DNA of 64,000 nt from Ottowia flava. Its GTDB lineage: Bacteria; Pseudomonadota; Gammaproteobacteria; Burkholderiales; Burkholderiaceae_C. Both the position numbers and the translations under genes were made by a program. Positions 26,922 through 34,880 of this stretch are shown here, in pieces. Where the stretch lies: the NCBI RefSeq assembly GCF_008017535.1, contig NZ_VRUA01000005.1, positions 1 to 64,000 of the forward strand, in the 5' to 3' direction. Position 1 is the first letter of the stretch; the number at the start of each line of letters is the position of its first letter. The notes below the pieces were generated by a model. The model ran no database searches, was not told where the DNA came from, and was given only the letters and a program-made list of their open reading frames with translations.

Positions 26922-27946
26922 TCCTCGTCCTCCACGTGGTGCGTATTCATCGAGCGCCACCAGAGCACCGGAATGATCAGGGTAAAGACCAGCACTTCCT
27001 TGAATGCGCTGGCCCAGAAAGAAGCGAACGACTCCAGCTGGCCCACCAGCAGCGCCCCTGCCAGCGCCAGCGGGTAGCTGGACAGACCGCCCACGATGGC
27101 CGCGACGAAGCCCTTCAGGCCGATCAGGAAGCCGGTGTCGTAGTAGATCGTGGTCACGGGCGCGATCAGCAGGCCGGAGATGGCGCCGATGAGCGCCGCC
27201 AGCGCGAAGCTGAGGTCACCCGACAGCGCCGTGGGGATGCCCATCAAGCGCGCGCCCACGCGGTTGATGGCGGTAGCGCGCAGTGCCTTGCCGATGATGG
27301 TGCGCTCGAAGAAGAAGAACATCGCCAGCACCAGCACGATCGTGGTCGCCACGATCACCACGGACTGGCCAGAGATCGACAAGCCCGCCACGTCCCAGCG
27401 CGCCTCCGAAAAGGGCGCGGTGCGCGAGCCTTCGGCGCCGAACAGGAAGAGGCCCACACCCACCAGCGCCAGGTGCAGCGCCACGGAGACGATCAGCAGG
27501 ATCAGCACCGTCGCATCCGCCAGCGGCCGGTAGGCCAGACGGTAGACCAGCGGCCCCATCGGCGTAACCAGCAGCAGCACGGCCAGCACCTGCAGCAACA
27601 TCGATTGCGGCTTGACCACCAGCAGCATCAGCGCCGCCAGCGCGGGCAGCAGCACCGCCCAGAACAAGGTGCTTTTCCAGTCCACCTCGACGCCGCGCGC
27701 CTGCCGCACCGCCTCGACGACGATGCACAGCGCAGCCATGACCAGCAACATCCACAGCAGCGCGGGCGATTTGCCCGTCTGCAGCGCTGCCATGGCCAGT
27801 GCGGCGTAGGCGACAAATTCGCCCTGCGGAATGAAGATGACGCGGGTGACGGAGAACACCAGCACCAGCGCCAGCGCCATCAGCGCGTAGATGGCACCGT
27901 TGACGATGCCATCCTGCACCAGCATCAGGGCGATTTGTAAGTCCAT
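26918..27946 (-). CDS. livH: Branched-chain amino acid-type ABC permease, LivH-like
   Basis: 342 residues with 8-9 membrane helices. LivH-like features are QDGIVNGAIYALMALALVLVFSVTRVIFIPQGEFVAYAAL at the start and RATAINRVGARLMGIPTALSGDLSFALAALIGAISG in the cytoplasmic-loop region. It pairs with the LivM half of the next gene. Translation is coupled to that gene by an ATGA overlap. A terminator-like hairpin and a pair of direct repeats lie between it and the SBP gene. Confidence 0.92.
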   Translation of the reverse strand: MDLQIALMLVQDGIVNGAIYALMALALVLVFSVTRVIFIPQGEFVAYAALAMAALQTGKSPALLWMLLVMAALCIVVEAVRQARGVEVDWKSTLFWAVLLPALAALMLLVVKPQSMLLQVLAVLLLVTPMGPLVYRLAYRPLADATVLILLIVSVALHLALVGVGLFLFGAEGSRTAPFSEARWDVAGLSISGQSVVIVATTIVLVLAMFFFFERTIIGKALRATAINRVGARLMGIPTALSGDLSFALAALIGAISGLLIAPVTTIYYDTGFLIGLKGFVAAIVGGLSSYPLALAGALLVGQLESFASFWASAFKEVLVFTLIIPVLWWRSMNTHHVEDEE

Positions 27947-27985
27947 GTGAGCTACACCGGTCGGGCGGCGTCGTCAGTAACGACG

Positions 27986-28015
27986 TGCACTATAAATCAT
28001 AAATTGCACTATAAA
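27986..28015. repeat. Direct repeat of TGCACTATAAA upstream of livH
   Basis: TGCACTATAAA occurs at 27986-27996 and again at 28005-28015, 19 bases apart in an AT-rich patch. Two helical-turn-spaced direct repeats in a promoter region may be a regulator site or two -10-like elements. Confidence 0.5.
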
Positions 28016-28042
28016 ACATCAACACCGGCCTGAAGCCGGTGT
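28012..28042 (-). terminator. Hairpin after the SBP gene (likely attenuator)
   Basis: Arms ACACCGGC (28022-28029) and GCCGGTGT (28035-28042) with a 5-base loop. On the minus strand it is followed by a T-rich run (TTGATGTTTTATAG). It lies between the SBP gene and livH, a common place for partial termination that keeps the binding protein in excess. Confidence 0.65.
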
Positions 28043-28118
28043 GACAAGGTGTTTTTTGCACCAGAGGAGGCCCCAGCGCCCGCATTTCACGGGGATCGGG
28101 CCGCCACGGATGCCCAAA

Positions 28119-29273
28119 TCACTTGGTGCCGATGTATTTCCACTGGCCGTTTTGAATCGTCACCATCACACGGGCGCGCTGGTCCAGGCCCAGGTGGTCG
28201 CTGGGCGACATGGTGAAGATGCCATGGGCGCCGGCCACTTCCTTCACGCCTTCCATGGCATCGCGCAGCGCCGAGCGAAACTGCGGCGTGCCCGGCTGAC
28301 CGGCTTTCAGCGCCACCGGAATGGCGGCCTTCAAAACCTGGCCGGCGTCCCAGGCGTGGCCGCCAAAGGTGCTGACGCTGCCCTTGCCGTAGGCGCCTTC
28401 GTAGGCCTTGATGTATTCCAGCGCAGCCTTGCGCACCGGGTTGGTGGCAGGCAACTGGTCGGCCACCAGCACCGGGCCGGCGGGCAGCAGCGTACCTTCC
28501 ACGTCCTTGCCGCCCACGCGCAGGAAGTCGGCGTTGGCCACACCGTGGGTCTGGTAGTACTGGCCGGCGTAGCCGCGCTCTTTCAGCGTCTTCTGGGGCA
28601 GGGCCGCAGGTGTGCCGGAGCCGCCGACCAGCACCGCATCGGGCTTGGTGGCCATGATCTTCAACACCTGGCCGGTGACCGCCGTGTCGGTGCGCGAGAA
28701 GCGCTCGTTGGCGACCAGCTTGATCTTCTTCAGTTCAAGCGCCTTGGCAAATTCCTTGGCCCAGCCTTCGCCGTAGGCGTCGGAGAAGCCGATGTACGCC
28801 GCCGTCTTCACGCCGTTGGCCGCCATGTGCTCGGCGATGGCCAGCGCCATCATGATGTCGTTCTGCGGCGTCTTGAAGACCCACTTCTTCTTGGCGTCCT
28901 GCGGCTCGATGATGGCGGCCGAGGCGCCCAGCGTGATCATGGGCGTCTTGGCTTCGGCCACGGCGTCGATCATGGCCAGCGAAGCCGGCGTGGTGGACGA
29001 GCCGATGATCACGTCGACGTTGCGCTCGGAGATCAGCTTGCGCGTGTTGGTCACCGCGGCGGTGGTGTCGGACGCATCGTCCAGCACGATGTAGTTCACC
29101 TTCTGGCCGCCGATGGACGTGGGCAGCAGCGAGATCGTGTTCTTCTCGGGGATGCCCAGCGAGGCGGCGGGCCCGGTGGCCGACAACGTCACACCAATGT
29201 TGATGTCGGCCCAGGCGGCCGTAGACATGCCCAACACGGCCACGCAGGCCAGTGCCATCTTCTTCAATTGCAT
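28119..29273 (-). CDS. Branched-chain-type ABC transporter periplasmic binding protein
   Basis: 384 residues with a signal peptide (MQLKKMALACVAVLGMSTAAWA) and the Peripla_BP_6 fold beginning DINIGVTLSATGPAASLGIPEKNT. The start ATG at 29273 has GGGGAG upstream. First gene of the importer operon. The ligand pocket cannot be read from sequence; the BoxD-like neighbour suggests benzoate, phenylacetate or a related acid, as an inference. An operator-like palindrome lies about 60 bases upstream. Confidence 0.9.
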   Translation of the reverse strand: MQLKKMALACVAVLGMSTAAWADINIGVTLSATGPAASLGIPEKNTISLLPTSIGGQKVNYIVLDDASDTTAAVTNTRKLISERNVDVIIGSSTTPASLAMIDAVAEAKTPMITLGASAAIIEPQDAKKKWVFKTPQNDIMMALAIAEHMAANGVKTAAYIGFSDAYGEGWAKEFAKALELKKIKLVANERFSRTDTAVTGQVLKIMATKPDAVLVGGSGTPAALPQKTLKERGYAGQYYQTHGVANADFLRVGGKDVEGTLLPAGPVLVADQLPATNPVRKAALEYIKAYEGAYGKGSVSTFGGHAWDAGQVLKAAIPVALKAGQPGTPQFRSALRDAMEGVKEVAGAHGIFTMSPSDHLGLDQRARVMVTIQNGQWKYIGTK

Positions 29274-29330
29274 GGAAAGTCTCCCCGGAATGGGTTCAAG
29301 AGCAAGGGTTCGGACAGGTGATCGAATCAA

Positions 29331-29352
29331 AACCTGACCGCTCGGTCGGTTA
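29331..29352. promoter_or_regulatory. Operator-like palindrome upstream of the ABC importer operon
   Basis: AACCTGACCGCTCGGTCGGTTA contains arms GACCG and CGGTC around a CT centre, with AACC and GGTT near the outside. This resembles operators of TetR-type repressors of CoA-linked aromatic or fatty-acid catabolism. No tetR gene is in the window. Confidence 0.5.
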
Positions 29353-29458
29353 ATGATTCTACGGGGCGCAGTCGATCCTGACCGCCCCGAACCGATCGGG
29401 AATTACCCTAGTTTTTCTGTGGTCGTCTGACCTGCCGCCGGTCGCGCCAAGGCCCGTT

Positions 29459-30448
29459 TCACTGGGGCGTGATGCCTGCACGCTTGACGATGGCGGCGTA
29501 CTTGGCCAGCTCGCTCTTGAAATGCGCCTGGGCCTGCTCGGGCGTGCTCAGCACGATGGTGTTGCCCTGCTTGTCCATGGCTTCGCGCACCTCGGGGCTG
29601 GCGAAAGCGGTGGCAAAACCCTGGTGCAGGCGTTTCACCAGGTCGGGCGACAGGCCCTTGAGGCCCACCGCGGCCGACCAGCCTTCGACCACGTACGCCG
29701 GAAAGCCCTGTTCGGCGGCCGTGGGCACGTCGGGCGCGCCGCTGGAACGCTTGGGCGACGCCACGCAGATCGCACGCAAGGCGCCGCTCTTGATGTGCGA
29801 ATGCACCGCCGGCATGGCGATCACGCCCATCTCGATCTGGCCGCTGATGATGTCGGCCATCATCGGACCGGTGCCGCGGTACGGAATGTGGGTGACGTGG
29901 GTGCCCGTCACGCCTTTGAACATCTCGGCCGCCAGGTGCAGGATCGTGCCGTTGCCGGACGATGCGTAGTTGTACTTGCCGGGGTTGGCCTTGAGCAGCG
30001 CCACCAGTTCCTTCATGTCCTTGGCCGGCAGTTTGGGGTTGACCACCAGCACCATGGGCGAGTTGGCGATGATGGTGATCGGCGTGATGTCCGCCACCGG
30101 GTCGAACGGCACCGAGCGCAGCACGCTCGGGTAGATCACGTGGTTGTTCGACACCACGCCCAGCGTGCTGCCGTCCGGCGCCGCCTTGACGATGGCCTGG
30201 GTGCCCACGACGCCGCCCGCGCCCGGCTGGTTTTCCACCACCACGGCTACGTTCAGCGCCTTGCCCAGCGCGGGCCCGGCGCCCCGGACGATGGCGTCCA
30301 CGCCCGAGCCTGCGCTGACCGGCAGGATGAACTTCACCGCCTTGTCGCCCTGCGCCCAGACCAGCGACGGCCACCAGGCGCCGAGGGCGCCCGCGCCCAG
30401 ACCCGCGAGGGCATGGCGGCGTGAAACCCGCGTGGAATGAAGTGGCAT
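29459..30448 (-). CDS. Bug-family periplasmic substrate-binding protein (tripartite tricarboxylate type), 1 of 3
   Basis: 329 residues. A twin-arginine-like signal (SRRHALAGLGAGALGAWW) precedes a Bug receptor fold with VKFILPVSAGSGVDAIVRG, VVVENQPGAGGVVGTQAI, YNYASSGNGTILHLAAEMF and THVTHIPYRGTGPMM. Bug proteins capture carboxylates in the periplasm, usually for TctAB-type carriers. None is near, so its carrier lies elsewhere. It sits 43 bp after a CoA-transferase gene on the same strand, which suggests that its ligand is the acid activated by that enzyme. Confidence 0.9.
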   Translation of the reverse strand: MPLHSTRVSRRHALAGLGAGALGAWWPSLVWAQGDKAVKFILPVSAGSGVDAIVRGAGPALGKALNVAVVVENQPGAGGVVGTQAIVKAAPDGSTLGVVSNNHVIYPSVLRSVPFDPVADITPITIIANSPMVLVVNPKLPAKDMKELVALLKANPGKYNYASSGNGTILHLAAEMFKGVTGTHVTHIPYRGTGPMMADIISGQIEMGVIAMPAVHSHIKSGALRAICVASPKRSSGAPDVPTAAEQGFPAYVVEGWSAAVGLKGLSPDLVKRLHQGFATAFASPEVREAMDKQGNTIVLSTPEQAQAHFKSELAKYAAIVKRAGITPQ

Positions 30449-30491
30449 GGTGGTGTCTCCGTGGAATGCTTGGTTGGGAATGTTTTCGGCC

Positions 30492-31700
30492 TCAGGCGAC
30501 CGCCCGATCTGCGCAGAGCGCTTCTATTTCCGTAGCGCTGTAGCCCAGACCGTTGAGCAGGTCCGTCGTGTCCTGCCCCATGCGCGGCGGCTGCGCGCCC
30601 GCGCCCAGGCGCTGGCCGTCCAGGGTGATCGGCAGCAGCGTGGTCTGGGCGGTCTGGCCGGTGCGCTCGCCGTCGGTCAGGGTGACGTCGGCCAGGCCGC
30701 CGGTGGCGCGCAGGTGCGGGTCGTCGTACAGCTCTTCGGGTTTGCGGATCGGCGCGTACGGCAGGCCGGCCCGCTCGAACGCCGTGGCCAGCTCGTCCGC
30801 GCTGCGCGTGGCCAGGCGCTCGCGCAGGATCGGCAGCAGCTCGGCGCGCAGGCGCACGCGGGCGTTGTTGTCGTGGTACCGCGGGTCGGCCTTCAGGTCG
30901 TCAAAGCCCAGCAGGTCGCAGAACACCGCCCACTGCGCGTCGCTCACGGCGCACAGGAAGATCTGCTCGCCATCCTTGACCGTGAACACGTCGTACACCG
31001 CCCAGGCCGAGATGCGGTCGGGCATCGGCGCCGCCGGCTCGCCGGTGATGGCGTACTGCAGCATGTGCTGGCCGACCAGGAACACGTTGTTCTCGAACAG
31101 GGCGCTCTGCACCTCCTGCCCGCGGCCGGTGATGCCGCGCTGGATCAGTGCGCCCAGCGCGCCGATGGCGCCAAACATGCCGCCCATGATGTCGTTCACG
31201 CTGGTGCCGGCGCGCAGCGGGTCGCCAGGGCGGCCGGTCATGTAGGCCAGCCCGCCCATCATCTGCACCACCTCGTCCAGCGCGGTGCGGTGCTCGTACG
31301 GGCCGGGCAGAAAGCCCTTGCAGCTGACGTAGATGATGCGCGGGTCCTGCGCCGACAGGCTGGCGTAGTCCAGCCCGTACTTGCGCATGGTGCCGGGCTT
31401 GAAGTTCTCGGCCACCACGTCGGCACTCAGCGCCAGCCTTCGCGCCACGGCGGCGCCTTCCGGCCGGTGCAGGTCGATCGCGATGCTTTTCTTGCCACGG
31501 TTGAACATCGGGAAGAAGCCCGCGCCCGAACCCAGCAGGTGGCGCGTGCGGTCGCCCTGGATCGGCTCGACCTTGATCACCTCGGCCCCCAGGTCGGCCA
31601 GCACCATGCCGCAGGTCGGGCCCATCACCATGTGCGTGAACTCGACGACGCGCAGGCCGGCGAGCGGCAGGCGGCGGTTGGGCGGGGCGGATTCGGTCAT
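30492..31700 (-). CDS. Class III CoA-transferase (CaiB/BaiF family)
   Basis: 402 residues. The family N-terminus PLAGLRVVEFTHMVMGPTCGMVLADLGAEVIKVEP is clear, followed by NRGKKSIAIDLHRPEG and VVAENFKPGTMRKYGLDY. Family members move CoA between carboxylic acids through an aspartyl-CoA intermediate. At the place where the nucleophile is expected I read VQSALFENN, a glutamate rather than aspartate; that alignment is by eye. It is 19 bp after the HMG-CoA-lyase-type gene. Together they could activate and cleave a branched dicarboxylic acid (itaconate/citramalate or 3-hydroxy-3-methylglutarate). Confidence 0.88.
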   Translation of the reverse strand: MTESAPPNRRLPLAGLRVVEFTHMVMGPTCGMVLADLGAEVIKVEPIQGDRTRHLLGSGAGFFPMFNRGKKSIAIDLHRPEGAAVARRLALSADVVAENFKPGTMRKYGLDYASLSAQDPRIIYVSCKGFLPGPYEHRTALDEVVQMMGGLAYMTGRPGDPLRAGTSVNDIMGGMFGAIGALGALIQRGITGRGQEVQSALFENNVFLVGQHMLQYAITGEPAAPMPDRISAWAVYDVFTVKDGEQIFLCAVSDAQWAVFCDLLGFDDLKADPRYHDNNARVRLRAELLPILRERLATRSADELATAFERAGLPYAPIRKPEELYDDPHLRATGGLADVTLTDGERTGQTAQTTLLPITLDGQRLGAGAQPPRMGQDTTDLLNGLGYSATEIEALCADRAVA

Positions 31701-31719
31701 GGCAAGAGGCTCCTGGCGG

Positions 31720-32664
31720 TCAGACGGTAGCGGCGGCGCGGCCCTGCAAGGTCTTGGGCAGGCCAGCGCGCCACAGTGTGCCGTACAGCGCTTCGCCGTC
31801 CAGCCAGCCGGCCAGGTCGCGCCGCAGCGCCAGCAGCGCCGGTAGATCGAGCCCGGTGTCGATGCCCATGCTTTGCAGCATGAAGGCCAGGTCTTCGGTG
31901 CTGACGTTGCCGCTGGCGCCGGGCGCGTGCGGGCAGCCGCCGATGCCGCCCAGGCAGGCGTCGAAACGCGTGACGCCGGTCTGCAGCGCGGCCACCACGT
32001 TGGCCAGGCCCAGCCCGCGCGTGTCGTGGAAATGCCCGCACCACAGGCGGTCGCCGGCGATCCGGCGCGCCGCTTCGAACAGGCGGCTCACCGCCGCCGG
32101 ATCGGCGTAACCCACGGTGTCCGCCAGGCTGACGCGGTCGCAGCCTGCGTCCAGCAGCGCCTGCAGCAGCCGCAGCACCTCAGCCGGTGAGACCTCGCCC
32201 TGGATCGTGCAGCCGAAGGCGGTGCCCACGCCACCTTCCAGCAGCGTGTGTGCCCCCGCGGCGTCGCGCGCGGCGCGGATGCGCGCGGCCTCGGCCACCA
32301 CCTCGTCCGGGGTCTTGCGCAGGTTGGCCAGGCTGTGCGCGTGGCTGGCCGACAGCGGCAGCACCATCAGATCGGCGCCGCTGGCCATCGCCGCCTCGCC
32401 CCCCCGCAGGTTGGGCACCAGCACCGACACGAACAGGCCGGGCAGCGTCTTCGCGAACGCCACCAGTTCGGCCGTGTCGGCCAGCTGCGGCAGGTACTTG
32501 GCGGGCACGAAGGAGCCAACCTCGATTTCGCGCAGCCCGGCGGCGTGCGCGCCGCGCAGCCACTGGCGCTTGTGCGCGGTCGGCAAGGTGCGGGCGATGG
32601 CCTGCAGGCCGTCGCGCAGCCCGACTTCGCGAACCACGGCGCGCGGGGGCGTGGCGAGGGTCAT
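31720..32664 (-). CDS. HMG-CoA lyase family enzyme
   Basis: 314 residues, a TIM-barrel of the HMGL-like family. AVVREVGLRDGLQ (metal-binding aspartate) opens the barrel. EVGSFVPAKYLPQLADT and FDACLGGIGGCPHAPGASGNVSTED near residue 260 match the HMG-CoA lyase signature, including the catalytic cysteine in GGCPHAPGASGN. It cleaves 3-hydroxy-3-methylglutaryl-CoA or a related compound such as citramalyl-CoA to acetyl-CoA plus a keto-acid. The start ATG at 32664 fits the family; the long in-frame region upstream runs antisense through the LysR gene and is not coding. Divergent from that regulator. Confidence 0.9.
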   Translation of the reverse strand: MTLATPPRAVVREVGLRDGLQAIARTLPTAHKRQWLRGAHAAGLREIEVGSFVPAKYLPQLADTAELVAFAKTLPGLFVSVLVPNLRGGEAAMASGADLMVLPLSASHAHSLANLRKTPDEVVAEAARIRAARDAAGAHTLLEGGVGTAFGCTIQGEVSPAEVLRLLQALLDAGCDRVSLADTVGYADPAAVSRLFEAARRIAGDRLWCGHFHDTRGLGLANVVAALQTGVTRFDACLGGIGGCPHAPGASGNVSTEDLAFMLQSMGIDTGLDLPALLALRRDLAGWLDGEALYGTLWRAGLPKTLQGRAAATV

Positions 32665-32717
32665 GAAGGCTGTCTCCTGATGATGTGTCTGGCGTGGCAG
32701 TCTAGGTATTCCCAATT

Positions 32718-32742
32718 GATTCACCAAATCTCTTTTGGAATC
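32718..32742. promoter_or_regulatory. LysR-type dyad between the HMGL operon and its regulator
   Basis: GATTC (32718-32722) and GAATC (32738-32742) form an interrupted palindrome centred in the divergent gap, with CCAAA and TTTTGG inside. Position and size fit a LysR-regulator binding site controlling both directions. Confidence 0.5.
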
Positions 32743-32772
32743 GTTAAAGTTCCGATCAGGAACATCAAGACC

Positions 32773-33678
32773 ATGCGCGACCTCGACCTGACCTCTTTGC
32801 GCCTCTTCGTTGCCGTCTGCGAGCAGCGCAGCATCGCCCGCGTGGCCGAGCAGCAGGCCATCGTCGGCTCGGCGATCAGCAAGCGGCTGGCAGCACTGGA
32901 GGACACCGTGGGCACGCCGCTGCTGCTGCGTCGGCGCCGCGGCGTGGAGCCCACACCCGCCGGCGACACGCTGCTGGAACACGCGCGCGCCCTGCTCGCC
33001 CGCACCGCGCAGATCGAGCGCGACATGGCCGGCTACGCGGCGGGCGTGCGCGGCCATGTGCGGGTGCTGGCCACGCAGTCGGCCATTGCGGAATCGCTGG
33101 CCGACGACGTCGCGGCGTTTCTGGCCGCGCCCGGGCACCACGCCATTCGCGTCGACATTGAGGAAGGCGTCAGCACGCAAGTGCTGCGCGCCGTGCGCGA
33201 AGGCAGCGCCTCGATCGGTGTCTGCTGGGACGCGGCCGACCTGCGCGGACTGCACACCCGGCCCTGGCGCGGCGACCGGCTGGCCGTGGTGCTGCCGGCC
33301 GGCCACCCGCTGGCAGGCGAGCCGCAGCTGGCGTTGACGCAGACCCTGGCGTACGAGCACGTCAGCCTGCCGCCCGAGAGCGCGGTGCAGGTGATGCTGC
33401 AGCGCGCCGCCGCGCTGGCGGGCCAGCCGATCCGCTACCGCGGCGTGACCGCCACGTTTGACGCGGCGCTGCGCGTGGTGCGCGCCGGTCTGGCCATCGC
33501 CGTGCTGCCGGCCGAACTGGCGACGCCTTTCGCCAACGCGTTCGGTCTGACCATCACGCCGCTGACCGACGCCTGGGCCGAGCGGCGCTTTGCCCTCTTC
33601 TGCCGCGACGAAGCGCTGCTGCCGCCGGCCGCGCGCCTGTTGCTGGAGCACCTGGCGTCATCGGCAGAAGCGCTATGA
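32773..33678 (+). CDS. LysR-family transcriptional regulator
   Basis: 301 residues. The N-terminal winged helix is MRDLDLTSLRLFVAVCEQRSIARVAEQQAIVGSAISKRLAALE, followed by the linker helix and an effector domain (about 90-295). It is divergently placed against the HMGL/CoA-transferase/Bug operon, the classic arrangement for a LysR activator of that operon. Its stop codon TGA (33676-33678) lies inside the edge of a dispersed repeat copy (GCTATGA), so the last codons may have been set by that repeat. Confidence 0.92.
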   Translation: MRDLDLTSLRLFVAVCEQRSIARVAEQQAIVGSAISKRLAALEDTVGTPLLLRRRRGVEPTPAGDTLLEHARALLARTAQIERDMAGYAAGVRGHVRVLATQSAIAESLADDVAAFLAAPGHHAIRVDIEEGVSTQVLRAVREGSASIGVCWDAADLRGLHTRPWRGDRLAVVLPAGHPLAGEPQLALTQTLAYEHVSLPPESAVQVMLQRAAALAGQPIRYRGVTATFDAALRVVRAGLAIAVLPAELATPFANAFGLTITPLTDAWAERRFALFCRDEALLPPAARLLLEHLASSAEAL

Positions 33679-33720
33679 AACTCGGAGCTGGCTGCGCAGG
33701 TGGTTGTACGGCTTCTGGCC
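33672..33720 (-). repeat. Dispersed repeat copy overlapping the LysR stop codon
   Basis: Reverse orientation: GCTATGAAACTC, then AGCTGGCTGCGCAGGTGGTTGTACGGC. It is one of two reverse copies in this gap. Confidence 0.7.
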
Positions 33721-33796
33721 AATTTGGCTATGAATTCACCGGGACACGGCGTTTTGGCGCCCGCCTGTCCGGATGCCGTGGCGCCACGTCACATTC

Positions 33797-33850
33797 GCTA
33801 CCTATTCAATAGCTGGCTGCGTAGGTGGCTGTAGCGCGACAGGCCGATTT
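33797..33850 (-). repeat. Dispersed repeat copy (second in the LysR-cbiB-like gap)
   Basis: Reverse orientation: GCTACCTATTCAATAGC, then TGGCTGCGTAGGTGGCTGTAGCGC. It lies 76 bases beyond the preceding copy in the same orientation. Confidence 0.7.
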
Positions 33851-33855
33851 GCCAC

Positions 33856-34836
33856 TCAACCCAATACGTGCGCCAGCGTCAGCAGCACCAGCAGCAGCAG
33901 CCACAGCGCCACGGTGCGCCACACCAGGCCCACCACCTGCGTGAAATGCGCAGGGATGGCGGGCTCGCCCGGCAGTTCGTCGTTCAGGTCGGCAGGCAAC
34001 GGCAGCGGGCCGATGCCCACCGCCTGCGGCACCGGCCGCAGGGCAGCGCCGCCCAGCCGCACGCCGATGGCACCGGAAGTCGCCGCCAGGATCACGCCGT
34101 CGTTGACGTTGCCTTCGCGCGTGGCGTACTGGCGCCAGGCGTCGATCGCGTCCTCGAAACTGCCGACGATGGCGAAGGCCAGCGCCGTCATGCGCGCAGG
34201 CAGCCAGTCGATGGCGCGCCACGCCGCAGCCGCCAGCGTGCCGAGGGCCGCGCTGATCGGCTGGTCGGCCGACTGCAGCTTGCGCCGCCAGTAGCCGGCC
34301 GCAAAGTCGGCGTTGCGGTAGAACACCGCGCCCGCCGGCCCCAGGCCCAGCATCGACAGCACCGAATACCAGGCGAGCACGCCAAAGACGTGGCGGTGCG
34401 CCGACAGCACGGAATATTCGATGACATGGCGCACGATCTCGCTGCGCGGCAGCGCGCTGGCGTCGACCTGCTGCCAGCGCGCGAGCAACTGGCGTGCGCG
34501 CTCCTCGTCGCCCGCGTCCAGCGCGTCGCGGATGCCGGTGAAATGGTGGCTGAACTGGCGAAAACCCAGCGTCAGGTACAGCACCGCCACGTTCCACGCT
34601 AGCGCCAGCGGCCAGCCGGCCAGCCACAGGCACAGCCAGTGCACACCCATCACGGCCAGCGCCGGCACGATAACGGCCAGCGTCCAGGCCAGCCAAGCGT
34701 GCTGGCGGCCGCCGGCGTCCACCGCGTGGCCGACGCCGCGCACCCAGCGCCGCAGCTGTGCCGCGGCCGGATTGCCCGGCGCGAGCGGGCGCACCTGCTC
34801 CAGCAGGAGTGCCATCACGATCGCGAACAAGGCCAT
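33856..34836 (-). CDS. CobD/CbiB-like membrane protein
   Basis: 326 residues with several membrane helices. It matches the CobD/CbiB-like group of betaproteobacteria: MALLLEQVRPL at the start, FRQFSHHFTGIRDALDAGDEERARQLL, then VIEYSVLSAHRHVFGVLAWY and a helix pair at the C-terminus. True CbiB attaches aminopropanol in cobalamin synthesis; these shorter relatives are usually found outside cobalamin operons and have no proven function. No cobalamin gene is nearby. The ATG at 34836 gives a start typical of the group. It lies 44 bp downstream of the Nudix gene on the same strand. Confidence 0.8.
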   Translation of the reverse strand: MALFAIVMALLLEQVRPLAPGNPAAAQLRRWVRGVGHAVDAGGRQHAWLAWTLAVIVPALAVMGVHWLCLWLAGWPLALAWNVAVLYLTLGFRQFSHHFTGIRDALDAGDEERARQLLARWQQVDASALPRSEIVRHVIEYSVLSAHRHVFGVLAWYSVLSMLGLGPAGAVFYRNADFAAGYWRRKLQSADQPISAALGTLAAAAWRAIDWLPARMTALAFAIVGSFEDAIDAWRQYATREGNVNDGVILAATSGAIGVRLGGAALRPVPQAVGIGPLPLPADLNDELPGEPAIPAHFTQVVGLVWRTVALWLLLLVLLTLAHVLG

Positions 34837-34880
34837 GGCGGAATGATAGTCAGCCCCGCGGCGGGCCTGCGCACCGAACG

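Noticed and set aside
32665-33651. Fusion of the HMG-CoA lyase with a long N-terminal extension
   Set aside because: The extension runs antisense through a clear LysR gene; the lyase has a normal family start at 32664.
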